Source: Rhizobiaceae bacterium
GTDB lineage: Bacteria > Pseudomonadota > Alphaproteobacteria > Rhizobiales > Rhizobiaceae
Assembly (NCBI GenBank): GCA_016742175.1
Contig: JACVCH010000009.1
Coordinates: 158,040-222,039 of the forward strand
Direction of reading: 5' to 3'
DNA: 64,000 bases
The notes below the pieces were generated by a model. That model had not been told where the DNA came from, searched no databases, and saw nothing but the letters and a program-made list of their open reading frames with translations. The position numbers and the translations under genes were made by a program. Shown here in pieces: positions 9,640 through 20,340 of this stretch (the first letter of the stretch is position 1; each line of letters starts with the position of its first letter).

Positions 9640-10161
9640 TTACGGCAGCGCGTCAAACCCCTCGCCGAACCCGTCCAGTTCCACCGGAATGCCGATTCCT
9701 TCCTCGGGCGTCTGGAAGACGATGAACGTTGCCGCCTCGCCGTTGCGCAGCGTTTCCTTCAGCGGGTCCTCGAGGATCACCTCGGCGTAGCAGCCGTCCT
9801 GGAAGCAGCGCACGAAATAGGCGCGGCCGATGTCCTCGCCGTCGACGTTGAGCCCAAGCCCGTTGGGCAGCAGCACGCCGAGCGGGGCGAGCACGCGCAG
9901 GATTTCGGCCTGGTTGTCGGCGGTCTTGAGCACGACGACCGAGAGCCCGACTTCCGGCCGATCCTCCGCGACGACGTTCTGGATCAGCGCGCATTGCTCC
10001 GAGGTCGAGCCCGCCGGCGTGTCGCAGATCAGCGACCAGGCGCCATGGGTGGAGCGCACCGCGCCCTGCGGCGCCTGCTGGGCGACCGCGCTGCCGGTGA
10101 TGAGGGCCGCACCGAGCGTGAGCGTGGCAAGGACCGGGCGGAGGCTTCTGGAGATCGTCAT
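9640..10161 (-). CDS. Invasion-associated locus B (IalB) family secreted protein
   Basis: 173 residues with an N-terminal signal peptide (MTISRSLRPVLATLTLGAAL..., cleavage expected near AVAQQ). The mature part has the IalB family pattern: HGAWSLICDTPAGSTSEQCA, a middle strand SVVVLKTADNQAEILRVLAP, PNGLGLNVDGEDIG and FVRCFQDGCYAEV, with two cysteine pairs likely forming disulfides in the periplasm. IalB proteins were named in Bartonella but are common in non-pathogenic Hyphomicrobiales; a role in the cell envelope is the safe inference. ATG 10161 is chosen for the signal peptide. Divergent from ctaC. Confidence 0.9.
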   Translation of the reverse strand: MTISRSLRPVLATLTLGAALITGSAVAQQAPQGAVRSTHGAWSLICDTPAGSTSEQCALIQNVVAEDRPEVGLSVVVLKTADNQAEILRVLAPLGVLLPNGLGLNVDGEDIGRAYFVRCFQDGCYAEVILEDPLKETLRNGEAATFIVFQTPEEGIGIPVELDGFGEGFDALP

Positions 10162-10479
10162 CTTTATCCTGCGAATCGCGGATGGAGGTGGAGACAAGGT
10201 GTATCGCAAGACGCGCATGGTCTTCCACACCTTGTTTGGCCGGGCAGGCGGAAGGCCGCTCCGGCGCTGTCCGGCAGCGTTTTTCCACAAATCAAGCGAA
10301 TTGAGGGCGCTTTGCGCCGATCCGTCCGCTCGCGCGCAAAAATGCCGCACACATCCATTGACGGCTTTCTTGCGGTCGAACCCGGAGTATGATTTGAACG
10401 CGCGACGAAAGCCATGCAATCCGCGTGGCGGCTGCCGCATTGGCGCTGCGCGATGGACGATCCGGGAGACGAGAGGGTG
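10162..10479. other. 318-bp intergenic region between ialB-like gene and ctaC
   Basis: Divergent control region for the secreted protein and the cytochrome oxidase operon. It holds an AT-richer stretch (10320-10400) and a -10-like TATGAT at 10388-10393 on the plus strand, but no convincing matching -35. An open frame from 10414 merges into ctaC but lacks a signal peptide at that start. No gene or repeat was found. Confidence 0.5.
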
Positions 10480-11358
10480 ATGAAGAAGTTCCTTTTGGGC
10501 CTCAGCACGGCAGGCGCCGCACTGGCGGCGACGGCGGCGTGGGCCGACCAGCCGCGCCCCTGGCAGCTCGGCTTCCAGGAAGCGGCGACGCCGATCATGG
10601 AGCAGATCCGCTGGTTCGAGCAGTACACGCTCTGGTTCATCGTGCCGATCACGCTGTTCGTGTCCGCGCTGCTCGCCTGGGTCATCATCAAGTACCGCGC
10701 CAGCGTCAATCCGGTGCCCTCGCGCACCAGCCACAACACGCTGATCGAGGTCGTCTGGACCGTCGCTCCGGTGGTGATCCTGCTGTTCCTCGCCGTCCCG
10801 TCCTTCCAGCTTCTGACGGCCCAGTATGATCCCGACGAAGACCCGACGATGACGGTCAAGGCGACCGGCTTCCAGTGGTACTGGGAATATGAATACCAGG
10901 CGGATACCGACGAGGACCAGGCGGTCACCTTCTCCTCGATCATGCTGCAGGACGGCGATCGCGCCGCTGCCGGCAAGGAGGACATGGCTGCCTATCCGCG
11001 GCTCCTCGCCGTCGACAACGAGGTCGTCGTGCCGGTCGACACGACCGTGCGCCTCCTCGTCACCGCCGCCGACGTGCTGCACGCCTTCGCGATGCCCGCC
11101 TTCGGCGTCAAGGTCGACGCCGTGCCGGGCCGCATCAACGAGACGTGGTTCCGCGCCACTCGCGAGGGCCTGTACTACGGCCAGTGCTCGGAGCTGTGCG
11201 GCAAGGACCACGCCTTCATGCCGATCGCGATCCGCGTCGTGAGCCAGGGCCAGTTCGACGCGTGGCGCGTCGCCGCCGCCGAGAATGTCGGCGAAGCGAA
11301 CCGCGCGCTGGCCGCCGCGATCGACGGCACCCAGGACGTAGCTGACGCCGGCAACTGA
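10480..11358 (+). CDS. ctaC: Cytochrome c oxidase subunit II
   Basis: 292 residues. The ATG at 10480 follows GAGAGGG and begins a signal peptide (MKKFLLGLSTAGAALAATAA). Two transmembrane helices follow (about residues 45-70 and 90-110), then the periplasmic cupredoxin domain. The CuA site is complete: Cys236-SEL-Cys240-GKD-His244-AF-Met247, with an upstream His in VLHAFAMP. Aromatic FQWYWEYEY is the electron-entry stretch. It receives electrons from cytochrome c and passes them to subunit I (ctaD). First gene of the operon ctaC-ctaD-ctaB-coxF-ctaG-ctaE. Confidence 0.97.
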   Translation: MKKFLLGLSTAGAALAATAAWADQPRPWQLGFQEAATPIMEQIRWFEQYTLWFIVPITLFVSALLAWVIIKYRASVNPVPSRTSHNTLIEVVWTVAPVVILLFLAVPSFQLLTAQYDPDEDPTMTVKATGFQWYWEYEYQADTDEDQAVTFSSIMLQDGDRAAAGKEDMAAYPRLLAVDNEVVVPVDTTVRLLVTAADVLHAFAMPAFGVKVDAVPGRINETWFRATREGLYYGQCSELCGKDHAFMPIAIRVVSQGQFDAWRVAAAENVGEANRALAAAIDGTQDVADAGN

Positions 11359-11371
11359 GCCGACGCTCTAA

Positions 11372-13102
<1,731 letters not shown>

Positions 13103-13127
13103 CCTTCGGAGCACCGCACCGAGATCA

Positions 13128-13153
13128 GAGACCGCCGGCCCGTCGGCGGTCTC
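13128..13153 (+). terminator. Hairpin between ctaD and ctaB
   Basis: A 9-bp stem (GAGACCGCC at 13128-13136 and GGCGGTCTC at 13145-13153) with an 8-base loop but no T-run. It may stabilise the ctaD message end or cause partial termination inside the operon, giving structural subunits in excess over assembly factors. The termination role is inferred only from structure. Confidence 0.5.
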
Positions 13154-13180
13154 TCCCGATGAAAAAGTAACGAGTAGCAG

Positions 13181-14119
13181 ATGGCCCTGGTCGAAAAGCA
13201 CAGCCTGACGGACGCCGCGGAGTTCCGCGTTTCCGAAGCCATGCCCGGCGACTTCCTGGCGCTCCTGAAACCGCGCGTGATGTCGCTCGTCGTCTTCACG
13301 GCCTTTGTCGGCCTCGCCACCGCTCCGGGGACGATCGACCCGTTCATCGCCATCATCGCCATCCTGGCGATCGCCGTCGGCGCGGGTGCGTCGGGCGCGC
13401 TCAACATGTGGTACGACGCCGACATCGACGCCGTCATGTCGCGCACGGCCCAACGTCCCATTCCGGCCGGCCGCGTCACGCCCGAACAGGCGCTCGCCTT
13501 CGGCATCGTACTCTCGGTCCTGTCGGTGATGACGCTCGGCCTTCTGGTCAATGCCTTCGCCGGCGCGTTCCTCGCCTTCACCATCTTCTTCTACGCCGTC
13601 GTCTACACGATGTGGCTGAAGCGCTCGACGCCGCAGAACATCGTCATCGGCGGCGCCGCCGGCGCCTTCCCGCCCATGATCGGTTGGGCTGCCGTCACCG
13701 GCTCGGTCTCGCTCGAGAGCGTCGTCCTCTTCCTCATCATCTTCCTGTGGACGCCGCCGCATTTCTGGGCGCTGGCGCTGTTCAAGTCGCAGGACTATGC
13801 CAGCGTCGGCGTGCCGATGATGCCGAACGTCGCCGGCGAGGAATCGACCAAGCGCCAGATCTTCGCCTATTCGCTGCTCGTCGCCGCCATCGGCGTTGCG
13901 CCCTGGCTCATCGGCATGACGTCGCCCGTCTATGGCGCGGTGTCCGTCGCGCTCGGCGCCGCCTTCGTCTGGTATGCCTGGAAGGTGCTGAAGATGCCTG
14001 CCGCCGACCGCACGATGGGTCCGGCCAAGGCGCTGTTCGGCTATTCGCTGGTCTACCTCTTCGCCATCTTCGCCGTCCTGCTCGCCGATGTCGCGATCGC
14101 GCGTCTCCTGGGGCTGTGA
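13181..14119 (+). CDS. ctaB: Protoheme IX farnesyltransferase (heme O synthase)
   Basis: 312 residues of the UbiA-type prenyltransferase fold. The first Asp-rich motif is [19 protein letters not shown], followed by several membrane helices and the second polar loop [15 protein letters not shown]. It adds a farnesyl chain to heme B to make heme O, the precursor of the heme A used by CtaD. Position right after ctaD is typical for the order. Membrane protein acting at the cytoplasmic side. Confidence 0.97.
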   Translation: MALVEKHSLTDAAEFRVSEAMPGDFLALLKPRVMSLVVFTAFVGLATAPGTIDPFIAIIAILAIAVGAGASGALNMWYDADIDAVMSRTAQRPIPAGRVTPEQALAFGIVLSVLSVMTLGLLVNAFAGAFLAFTIFFYAVVYTMWLKRSTPQNIVIGGAAGAFPPMIGWAAVTGSVSLESVVLFLIIFLWTPPHFWALALFKSQDYASVGVPMMPNVAGEESTKRQIFAYSLLVAAIGVAPWLIGMTSPVYGAVSVALGAAFVWYAWKVLKMPAADRTMGPAKALFGYSLVYLFAIFAVLLADVAIARLLGL

Positions 14120-14121
14120 CC

Positions 14122-14280
14122 ATGGACCCGATCGAGACCGTCGAACTCACCGAAGCGCAGAAGAAGGCGCGCAAGCGCCGCAACGTCGCGATCGCGCTGG
14201 CGCTCGTCGCCATGGTGGTGATCTTCTACGTCGCGACGCTGACCAAGCTCGGCCCGCAGATCCTCGTGCGGCCGATGTAG
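14122..14280 (+). CDS. coxF: Small CoxF-like membrane protein of the oxidase operon
   Basis: 52 residues starting two bases after ctaB. A charged amphipathic N-terminus ([15 protein letters not shown]) is followed by one transmembrane helix (residues ~23-42) and [10 protein letters not shown] protein of this size and shape lies between ctaB and ctaG in many rhizobial oxidase operons and is called CoxF; its role in assembly is not well established. The symbol rests on position and form rather than on a catalytic motif. Confidence 0.8.
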   Translation: MDPIETVELTEAQKKARKRRNVAIALALVAMVVIFYVATLTKLGPQILVRPM

Positions 14281-14289
14281 GAGAAGGCG

Positions 14290-14916
14290 ATGGCTGGGAA
14301 CTACACGCTCGACAAGGACAAGCAGAAGCGCAACCGCAACGTCGCGATCGCCTGCACCGTGTTCTTTTCCTCGATGATCGGCGTCGCCTATGCGGCCGTC
14401 CCGCTCTACGAGATGTTCTGCCAGATCACCGGCTATGGCGGCACGACGCAGCGCGTCGAGCAGTATTCGCAGACCGTGCTCGACCAGGAGATCAACGTCC
14501 GCTTCGACGCCAACGTGTCGGGCGGGCTGGCGTGGAAGTTCGAGCCGGTGCAGCGCTCGACCACGTTGAAGATCGGCGAGACGACGCAGGTCGCCTATCG
14601 CGCGACCAACGTTTCGAAATATCGCGCCATGGGCCGCGCGAGCTTCAACGTCTCGCCGCATCTGGCCGGCGCCTATTTCATGAAGGTGGAATGCTTCTGT
14701 TTCACCGATACCGAATTGCAACCGGGCGAATCCATGGATATGCCGGTTGTCTTCTATGTCGACCCTGAGATCGTGAACGTTCCCGAGCTCAAGGACGTCA
14801 GGACCATTACGCTGTCCTACACCTTCTTCCCCGTCGCCGAGCCTGCCTCGGTCGCCGCGAAGTCGGGTGAGGGCGACAAAACGAACGCAGCGGCCGATTC
14901 CGAATTCGGGGGTTGA
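14290..14916 (+). CDS. ctaG: Cytochrome c oxidase copper assembly protein (Cox11)
   Basis: 208 residues: N-terminal membrane anchor (about 19-40) and a periplasmic immunoglobulin-like domain carrying the copper-binding [14 protein letters not shown] motif. Cox11/CtaG delivers copper to the CuB centre of subunit [12 protein letters not shown] and the beta strands around INVRFDANV are conserved family features. The C-terminal tail (about the last 25 residues, rich in Ala/Ser) is extra. Starts nine bases after coxF. Confidence 0.96.
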   Translation: MAGNYTLDKDKQKRNRNVAIACTVFFSSMIGVAYAAVPLYEMFCQITGYGGTTQRVEQYSQTVLDQEINVRFDANVSGGLAWKFEPVQRSTTLKIGETTQVAYRATNVSKYRAMGRASFNVSPHLAGAYFMKVECFCFTDTELQPGESMDMPVVFYVDPEIVNVPELKDVRTITLSYTFFPVAEPASVAAKSGEGDKTNAAADSEFGG

Positions 14917-14917
14917 A

Positions 14918-15796
14918 ATGGCAGACGCACACGCAAAGAACCACGACTACCACATTATCGACCCCAGCCCGTGGCCCTTCCTCGGATCGGTCGGCGCCTT
15001 CATCATGATGCTGGGCGGCGTCGGCTACCTGCAATATTTGAACGGCGGCCAGTTCAATCTCCTGGGCATCAACCTGGCGGGTCCGTGGCTGTTCTATATC
15101 GGCCTCGCGATCATTCTCTACGTGATGTACGCCTGGTGGTCGGACACGATCAAGGAAGGCCGCGAGGGGCACCACACGCCCGTCGTTTCGCTGCACCTGC
15201 GCTACGGCATGATCATGTTCATCGCCTCCGAGGTGATGTTCTTCGTCGCCTGGTTCTGGGCCTTCTTCGACGCCAGCCTCTTCTACGACGAGGCCGCCCA
15301 GGTCGCGCGCACTCAGTATACGGGCGGCCAGTGGCCGCCGGCCGGCATCGAGGTGCTCGACCCGTTCCACCTGCCGCTCTACAACACCGTCATCCTGCTT
15401 CTGTCGGGAACCACGGTCACCTGGGCGCACCATGCGCTGCTGCATGACGACCGCAAGGGCCTCGTCACCGGCCTCGCGCTGACCGTCGTCCTCGGCGTCC
15501 TGTTCTCCTGCGTCCAGGCCTACGAATATTCGGTCGCCCCGTTCGACTTCTCGGGCTCGCTCTACGGTGCCACCTTCTACATGGCGACCGGCTTCCACGG
15601 CTTCCACGTCTTCATCGGCACGATCTTCCTGCTCGTCTGCCTCATCCGCGCGATGAATGGCGGCTTCACCAAGGAAAAGCATTTCGGCTTCGAGGCGGCC
15701 GCCTGGTACTGGCACTTCGTCGACGTCGTCTGGCTGTTCCTCTTCGTCGCCATCTACGTCTGGGCCTCGGTCGGCGCCCCCATCGCGCACCACTGA
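14918..15796 (+). CDS. ctaE: Cytochrome c oxidase subunit III
   Basis: 292 residues with seven membrane helices. Typical elements are HDYHIIDPSPWPF at the N-terminus, SEVMFFVAWFWAFFDASL, HHALLHDDRKG, GFHGFHVFIGTIFL and the C-terminal WYWHFVDVVWLFLF. Subunit III supports proton uptake and stability of the aa3 oxidase. ATG 14918 comes one base after the ctaG stop with GGGGG as ribosome site. It is the last gene of the operon and is followed by a strong terminator. Confidence 0.97.
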   Translation: MADAHAKNHDYHIIDPSPWPFLGSVGAFIMMLGGVGYLQYLNGGQFNLLGINLAGPWLFYIGLAIILYVMYAWWSDTIKEGREGHHTPVVSLHLRYGMIMFIASEVMFFVAWFWAFFDASLFYDEAAQVARTQYTGGQWPPAGIEVLDPFHLPLYNTVILLLSGTTVTWAHHALLHDDRKGLVTGLALTVVLGVLFSCVQAYEYSVAPFDFSGSLYGATFYMATGFHGFHVFIGTIFLLVCLIRAMNGGFTKEKHFGFEAAAWYWHFVDVVWLFLFVAIYVWASVGAPIAHH

Positions 15797-15817
15797 CCCG
15801 GAACTGTTGCGCACATG

Positions 15818-15852
15818 AAAACGGCCGCGCGAAAGCGCGGCCGTTTTGTTTT
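15818..15852 (+). terminator. Rho-independent terminator of the cytochrome oxidase operon
   Basis: A 13-bp stem (15818-15830 with 15835-15847) closed by a GAAA tetraloop, GC-rich in the core (GGCCGCGC) and followed by TTTTGTTTT. Located 22 bases after the ctaE stop; the strongest terminator seen in the window. Confidence 0.92.
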
Positions 15853-15891
15853 GGGGGCGGGGTTCTGAACCGCATGCGCGTTGTTGACGAC

Positions 15892-16022
15892 GAGGCCTGG
15901 ATTCCTGTGACAAGCACAGGAATGACGGTTGCAGGAGCCGGTTCCGCCAACCTTTAACGCTGACGACCTGCATCCACCCCCGATGCCGTCATTCCTGTGC
16001 TTGTCACAGGAATCCAGGCCTC
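15892..16022. repeat. R2 inverted-repeat element, copy 1
   Basis: A 131-bp unit with 35-base terminal inverted repeats (15892-15926 and 15988-16022). Each end contains its own hairpin: ATTCCTGTG, loop ACAAG, CACAGGAAT. The ~61-base interior shares gcagg...gCCAA...catcCACCCCCxATGCC with the other copies. It lies downstream of ctaE and 40 bases from the stop of the GIY-YIG gene. Non-coding; frames read through it as VIPVLVTGIQAS or FLCLSQESRP are repeat-derived. Confidence 0.9.
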
Positions 16023-16062
16023 GCCATCCCCACCGGCAGTCCGGTCAAGACGAGTCACCGAC

Positions 16063-16353
16063 TCACAGCAGGTGCGAGCTGATGTCATGCCAATGGGGGT
16101 TGCGCGCTTCGATGGCATTGATGTTCCACCGGCGCGGCCATTTCTTCATGGTCTTTTCGGTGGTGATTGCCTGGGTAATCAATTCGTATTCGTCGAACCA
16201 GACAAGCCGCATGACGCCGTACCTAGACGTGAATTCAGACCCCGTTCCGCTTTGATGCTGCAGCAATCGTGCCGCAAGATCGCTCGTCACGCCGATATAG
16301 AGCGTGCCGTTCTTCTGCGATGCCAGAATGTAGACATATCCCCGCCGAGCCAT
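16063..16353 (-). CDS. GIY-YIG endonuclease of the small stand-alone type
   Basis: 96 residues. The GIY-YIG core is present: GYVYILAS (residues 5-12) and YIGVTSDLAAR (19-29) with Arg29, His33, then FTSRYGVMRLVWFDEY and the Glu66-Lys67 pair with KKWPRRWN, ending NPHWHDI. These match the single-domain family of predicted endonucleases (COG2827-like) whose targets are unknown. ATG 16353 fits the family start; the open frame continues upstream through the R2 repeat, which is not part of the protein. The gene is enclosed by R2 copies on both sides, 13 bases from one and 40 from the other, with no clear ribosome site, so its promoter may lie in the repeat. Confidence 0.9.
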   Translation of the reverse strand: MARRGYVYILASQKNGTLYIGVTSDLAARLLQHQSGTGSEFTSRYGVMRLVWFDEYELITQAITTEKTMKKWPRRWNINAIEARNPHWHDISSHLL

Positions 16354-16366
16354 TCGATGGACTGTA

Positions 16367-16496
16367 GAGGCCTGGATTCCTGTGACAAGCACAGGAATGA
16401 CGATGGCAGAGAAGGCGCCGCCAACTCTGAGTTTTCGAGGCTGGCATCCACCCCCAATGCCGTCATTCCTGTGCTTGTCACAGGAATCCAGGCCTC
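16367..16496. repeat. R2 inverted-repeat element, copy 2
   Basis: A 130-bp unit with ends at 16367-16401 and 16462-16496 identical in sequence to those of copy 1 and a ~60-base interior related to it. It ends 13 bases before the GIY-YIG start codon (gene on the minus strand), so it occupies the expected promoter position of that gene. Confidence 0.9.
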
Positions 16497-16545
16497 GCCA
16501 TCTCAACCAGGCTAAACCTCATCTCTTGCGGCCAATAAGTCGGAC

Positions 16546-16564
16546 GGCGAGGCCTGGCCTCGCC
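16546..16564. repeat. Collapsed R2 ends (remnant)
   Basis: GGCGAGGCC-T-GGCCTCGCC is a perfect 9-bp palindrome made of the two outermost parts of R2 joined head to head, followed by ATC as at the right edge of complete copies. It looks like an R2 copy that lost its interior. The rest of 16497-16635 holds nothing recognisable apart from the promoter region of the DUF983 gene. Confidence 0.6.
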
Positions 16565-16635
16565 ATCTCCACCCCCCTCCACCTGCGTCGCCATGGCGTT
16601 GGCATCTTCGCGGCCGATCCGATAAACCAACCCGC

Positions 16636-17022
16636 ATGAACGACGACCGCGCACACCACCAGCCCGTCGCCCCCGTTCGCGCCGGGCTCGCGGGGCGCTG
16701 CCCGCGCTGCGGGGAAGGGCGGCTGTTCTCCGGGTTCCTGACATTGCGCAACCAGTGCCGCAATTGCGGGCTCGACTACGCCTTCGCCGATTCCGGCGAC
16801 GGTCCGGCCGCCTTCGTCGTCCTCCTCGTCGGCTTCGTGGTCGTCGGCCTCGCGCTCTATGTCGAAGTGACCTACCAGCCGCCGCTCTGGTTGCATTTCC
16901 TGGTCTGGGTGCCGCTCGCCATCGCGCTCTCGCTCGTCGCCATGCGCCTCGCCAAGGGCGTCCTCATCACGCTCCAATATGCCAACAAGGCGGCCGAGGG
17001 CCGGCTCGACGGACCGCAATGA
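16636..17022 (+). CDS. DUF983 family membrane protein
   Basis: 128 residues. N-terminal zinc-ribbon-like CPRCGEGRLFSG and a second pair QCRNCGLDY, then two membrane helices (about residues 57-78 and 83-104). The family has no proven biochemical role but is commonly coupled to surf1 in alphaproteobacteria, pointing to cytochrome oxidase biogenesis. Its stop overlaps the surf1 start (ATGA), so the two are translated together. Confidence 0.9.
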   Translation: MNDDRAHHQPVAPVRAGLAGRCPRCGEGRLFSGFLTLRNQCRNCGLDYAFADSGDGPAAFVVLLVGFVVVGLALYVEVTYQPPLWLHFLVWVPLAIALSLVAMRLAKGVLITLQYANKAAEGRLDGPQ

Positions 17023-17768
17023 CCGACATCGAAACACCCCGCATGGGCCGCTTCTGGGCGGCCGGCCTTGGCATCGGCAGCGTCGCAGCGCTCGTGGTCC
17101 TGCTGATCCTCGGCACGTGGCAGGTGCAGCGCCTCCACTGGAAGGAAGACCTTCTCGCCACCATCGCCGCACGCGTCGAAAGCGCTCCGCGCCCGCTCGC
17201 CGAGATCGATGCATTGGAGACGGAAACCGGCGACGTCGATTATTGGCCGGCCCGCGCCGACGGCACGTTCGTCCACGGCTCGGAGCGGCACTTCTTCGCC
17301 ACCCACCAGGGCGGCTCGGGCTACTATGTCTATACGCCGCTGCGCCTCGACGACGGCCGCTTCCTGTTCGTCAATCGCGGCTTCGTGCCGTTCGACCGCA
17401 AGGATTCGGAAACGCGGGCCGAGGGCCAGGTCGAGGGCCGCGTCACCATCGAGGGCCTTGCGCGCAACCGGCTCGACGAAAAGCCGTCCTTCATCGTGCC
17501 GGAAAACGAGCCGGACACGAACGTCTTCTTCTGGAAGGACATCGACCTGATGGCTGCGACGGCCGGCCTTCCCGATGGGGCCGAGGTGCTGCCGTTCTTC
17601 CTCGATGCCGACACGACCGCCAATCCGGGCGGCCTGCCGATCGGCGGGGTGACCATGATCGACATGCCGAACAACCATCTGCAATACGCCATCACGTGGT
17701 ACGGCCTTGCGCTGGCGCTCGTCGGCGTGCTGGCCGCCTGGTTCTGGCGCTCGCGGCGCAAACCTTGA
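17019..17768 (+). CDS. SURF1 family cytochrome oxidase assembly protein
   Basis: 249 residues with the SURF1 layout: N-terminal membrane helix (~15-35), LGTWQVQRLHWKEDLLATI just after it, a periplasmic domain with YVYTPLRLDDGRFLFVNRGFVP, and a C-terminal helix preceded by NNHLQYAITWYGLA. SURF1 helps insert heme A into subunit I. ATG 17019 overlaps the DUF983 stop; an internal ATG at 17043 is possible. Together with the ctaCDBFGE operon about 1.2 kb upstream this completes the aa3 oxidase set. Confidence 0.95.
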   Translation: MTDIETPRMGRFWAAGLGIGSVAALVVLLILGTWQVQRLHWKEDLLATIAARVESAPRPLAEIDALETETGDVDYWPARADGTFVHGSERHFFATHQGGSGYYVYTPLRLDDGRFLFVNRGFVPFDRKDSETRAEGQVEGRVTIEGLARNRLDEKPSFIVPENEPDTNVFFWKDIDLMAATAGLPDGAEVLPFFLDADTTANPGGLPIGGVTMIDMPNNHLQYAITWYGLALALVGVLAAWFWRSRRKP

Positions 17769-17817
17769 CACCGCCCAGTCGAGACCGCATGTGCGGGCCT
17801 GAGCCGAGAGAGAGCCG

Positions 17818-18822
17818 ATGACAGTCCAGAAGCGCCCCCTGACCTTGAGATTGTGCGAGCCGCGCGGCTTTTGCGCCGGCGTCGATCGCGCTATCCAGAT
17901 CGTGGTTCTGGCGCTGAAGAAATACGGGCCCCCGGTCTATGTCCGCCACGAGATCGTGCACAACAAATATGTCGTCGAGGGACTGAAGGCGCGCGGCGCG
18001 GTGTTCATCGAGGAACTCGAGGAAATCCCCGCCGCCCATGCCGACAAGCCGGTCGTCTTTTCCGCCCATGGCGTGCCGAAATCGGTCCCGGCGGATGCGC
18101 AGGCGCGCAATCTCTTCTATCTCGACGCGACGTGCCCGCTGGTCTCCAAGGTCCACAAGCAGGCGATGCGCCATTCGCGCCTCGGCCGCCACGTCGTGCT
18201 CATCGGCCATGCCGGCCATCCCGAAGTCATCGGCACGATGGGCCAGTTGCCTTCCGGCGACGTGACGCTGGTCGAGACCGAGGCGGATGTCGGCGGGCTC
18301 GGCTTTGCGCCGAACCTCGAACTCGGCTTCGTCACGCAGACGACGCTCTCCGTCGAGGATACCGCCGGCGTCATCCGCGCTCTGCAGGAGCGCTTTCCCC
18401 ACATCCAGGCGCCGGCGGCCGAATCGATCTGCTACGCGACGACGAATCGCCAGGAAGCGGTCAAGGAGGCTGCCCCCGGCGCCGATTTCTTCCTCGTCGT
18501 CGGCGCGCCCAATTCGTCGAACTCACGCCGCCTGGTCGAGGTTGCCGAGCGGGCAGGGGCCGCGCGCGCGCTCCTCGTCCAGCGTGAGGCGGAGATTCCG
18601 TGGGACGAGCTCGGCGACATTTCCGTCCTCGGCCTCTCGGCCGGCGCCTCCGCACCCGAGATCATCATCGACGAGATCATCGCGGCATTCCGCGCCCGGT
18701 ACGACGTCACGCTCGACGTCGTCATCACGGCGGAGGAAACCGAGAACTTCCCCGTCATGAGCGCGCTTCGCGATGTGGAATTGACGAGTGCCGACATGGC
18801 GTTTGTGAATGGAAGCGTCTAG
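17818..18822 (+). CDS. ispH: 4-hydroxy-3-methylbut-2-enyl diphosphate reductase
   Basis: 334 residues. The three cysteines that hold the iron-sulfur cluster are Cys19 (GFCAGVDRA), Cys106 ([11 protein letters not shown]) and Cys205 ([10 protein letters not shown]). HGVPKSV and [13 protein letters not shown] are further family marks. It reduces HMBPP to IPP and DMAPP, the last step of the MEP pathway begun by dxs at 2274. The next genes thrB and rnhA follow closely in the order usual for Hyphomicrobiales. Confidence 0.98.
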   Translation: MTVQKRPLTLRLCEPRGFCAGVDRAIQIVVLALKKYGPPVYVRHEIVHNKYVVEGLKARGAVFIEELEEIPAAHADKPVVFSAHGVPKSVPADAQARNLFYLDATCPLVSKVHKQAMRHSRLGRHVVLIGHAGHPEVIGTMGQLPSGDVTLVETEADVGGLGFAPNLELGFVTQTTLSVEDTAGVIRALQERFPHIQAPAAESICYATTNRQEAVKEAAPGADFFLVVGAPNSSNSRRLVEVAERAGAARALLVQREAEIPWDELGDISVLGLSAGASAPEIIIDEIIAAFRARYDVTLDVVITAEETENFPVMSALRDVELTSADMAFVNGSV

Positions 18823-18853
18823 GACAATTGCATTTCCAGCGCTTCGGGTTTCC

Positions 18854-19816
18854 ATGGCCGTCTATACCGACATCAACGAGATCGAGCTCGCCGACTTCCT
18901 GACGGCCTACGACATCGGCACACTGACCTCCTACAAGGGCATCGCCGAGGGCGTCGAGAACTCGAACTATCTGCTCCACACCACGGCCGGCGCCTATTTC
19001 CTGACGCTCTACGAAAAGCGCGTCAACCGTGACGACCTGCCGTTCTTCCTCGGCCTGAAGCAGCATCTGGCCGCGCGCGGCGTCCGCTGCCCGGTCCCGA
19101 TCGCGCCGAAAAGCGGCCCGCTGATCGGCGAACTCGCCGGCCGGCCCGCCGCCATCGTCTCCTTCCTCGAAGGCATGTGGCCGCGCCGCCCGACGGCCGA
19201 GCATTGCCGCGCGGTCGGCGAAGCGCTCGCGCGCATGCACATCGCCGGTGCCGATTTCGCGATGACGCGCCCGAACGCGCTCTCCATCGACGGCTGGCGC
19301 GCGATCTGGGACAAGGCTCATGCCAGCGCCGACCAAGTCGAGCCGGGCCTCGCCGCCGAGACCGACGCCGATCTCGCGCGCGTGGAGGCAAGCTGGCCGC
19401 GCGACTTGCCCGCCGGCACCATTCACGCCGATCTCTTCCCCGACAACGTGCTGTTCCTCGGCGCGGAGCCGGGCCTGATCGACTTCTACTTCGCCTGCAC
19501 CGATTTCCTCGCCTACGACGTCGCGATCTGCCTCAACGCCTGGTGCTTCGAGCGCGACCACGCGTTCAACCTGACCAAGGGCGCCGCGCTCCTGAAGGGC
19601 TACACCTCGGTCCGCCCGCTCTCCGCTGCCGAGGCGGCCGCCCTGCCGGTTCTCGCCCATGGCGCGGCGCTGCGCTTCATGCTGACGCGGCTCTACGACT
19701 GGGTGAACACGCCCGCCGGCAGCCTCGTCGTCAAGAAGGATCCGCTCGAATATCTGCGCAAGATGCGCTTCCACCGGCAGGTGGCCACCGCCGCCGAATA
19801 CGGACTGCCCCGATGA
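18854..19816 (+). CDS. thrB: Homoserine kinase (APH-fold type)
   Basis: 320 residues of the phosphotransferase fold used for homoserine kinase in alphaproteobacteria. [15 protein letters not shown] near the N-terminus, [11 protein letters not shown] with His191 and catalytic Asp193, and [18 protein letters not shown] (metal-binding Asp) are visible. It phosphorylates homoserine for the threonine branch; threonine synthase (thrC) is at 24539. ATG 18854 ([11 protein letters not shown]) matches the family; an upstream ATG at 18809 overlaps ispH and is unlikely. Its stop overlaps rnhA. Confidence 0.96.
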   Translation: MAVYTDINEIELADFLTAYDIGTLTSYKGIAEGVENSNYLLHTTAGAYFLTLYEKRVNRDDLPFFLGLKQHLAARGVRCPVPIAPKSGPLIGELAGRPAAIVSFLEGMWPRRPTAEHCRAVGEALARMHIAGADFAMTRPNALSIDGWRAIWDKAHASADQVEPGLAAETDADLARVEASWPRDLPAGTIHADLFPDNVLFLGAEPGLIDFYFACTDFLAYDVAICLNAWCFERDHAFNLTKGAALLKGYTSVRPLSAAEAAALPVLAHGAALRFMLTRLYDWVNTPAGSLVVKKDPLEYLRKMRFHRQVATAAEYGLPR

Positions 19817-20340
19817 CCAAACATGTCGAGATCTTCACCGACGGCGCCTGCTCGGGCAATCCCGGCCCCGGCGGCTGGGGCGCGATCCTGCGCTTCGGCG
19901 ACATCGAGAAGGAACTGTCCGGCGGCGAGGCCGAGACGACCAACAACCGCATGGAACTCCTCGCGGCAATTTCGGCGCTCCAAGCGCTGAAGGAGCCGGT
20001 CAAGGCCGACCTCTACACGGACTCCAACTACGTCCGCGACGGCCTGACCAAGTGGATTCACGGCTGGAAGAAGAATGGCTGGCGCACCGCTGACAAGAAG
20101 CCAGTCAAGAACGCCGAGCTCTGGCAGGCCCTCGACGCCGCGCGCCAGAAGCACGACGTCACCCTGCATTGGGTCAAGGGCCATGCCGGCCACCCGGAAA
20201 ACGAGCGCGCCGACGAACTCGCCCGCCTCGCCATGGCCCCCTTCAAGCCGAAGAAAAAGGCGCCTGCGGCCACCGCCGAGACGCCTCTCGCTCCAGCCCG
20301 AAAGCCGCGCCTGATGGGCAACGCGTCGCGTAAAGCCTAG
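19813..20340 (+). CDS. rnhA: Ribonuclease HI
   Basis: 175 residues. Catalytic Asp10 ([15 protein letters not shown]), Glu48 (NNRMELLAA), Asp70 (YTDSNYV) and the distal Asp in NERADELAR are present, with the basic loop [17 protein letters not shown]. It cuts RNA in RNA-DNA hybrids. A C-terminal tail of about 25 residues ([13 protein letters not shown]...) extends beyond the usual ~150. Translationally coupled to thrB by a 4-base overlap; its stop codon overlaps the stop of the convergent peroxiredoxin gene (CTAG). Confidence 0.97.
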   Translation: MTKHVEIFTDGACSGNPGPGGWGAILRFGDIEKELSGGEAETTNNRMELLAAISALQALKEPVKADLYTDSNYVRDGLTKWIHGWKKNGWRTADKKPVKNAELWQALDAARQKHDVTLHWVKGHAGHPENERADELARLAMAPFKPKKKAPAATAETPLAPARKPRLMGNASRKA

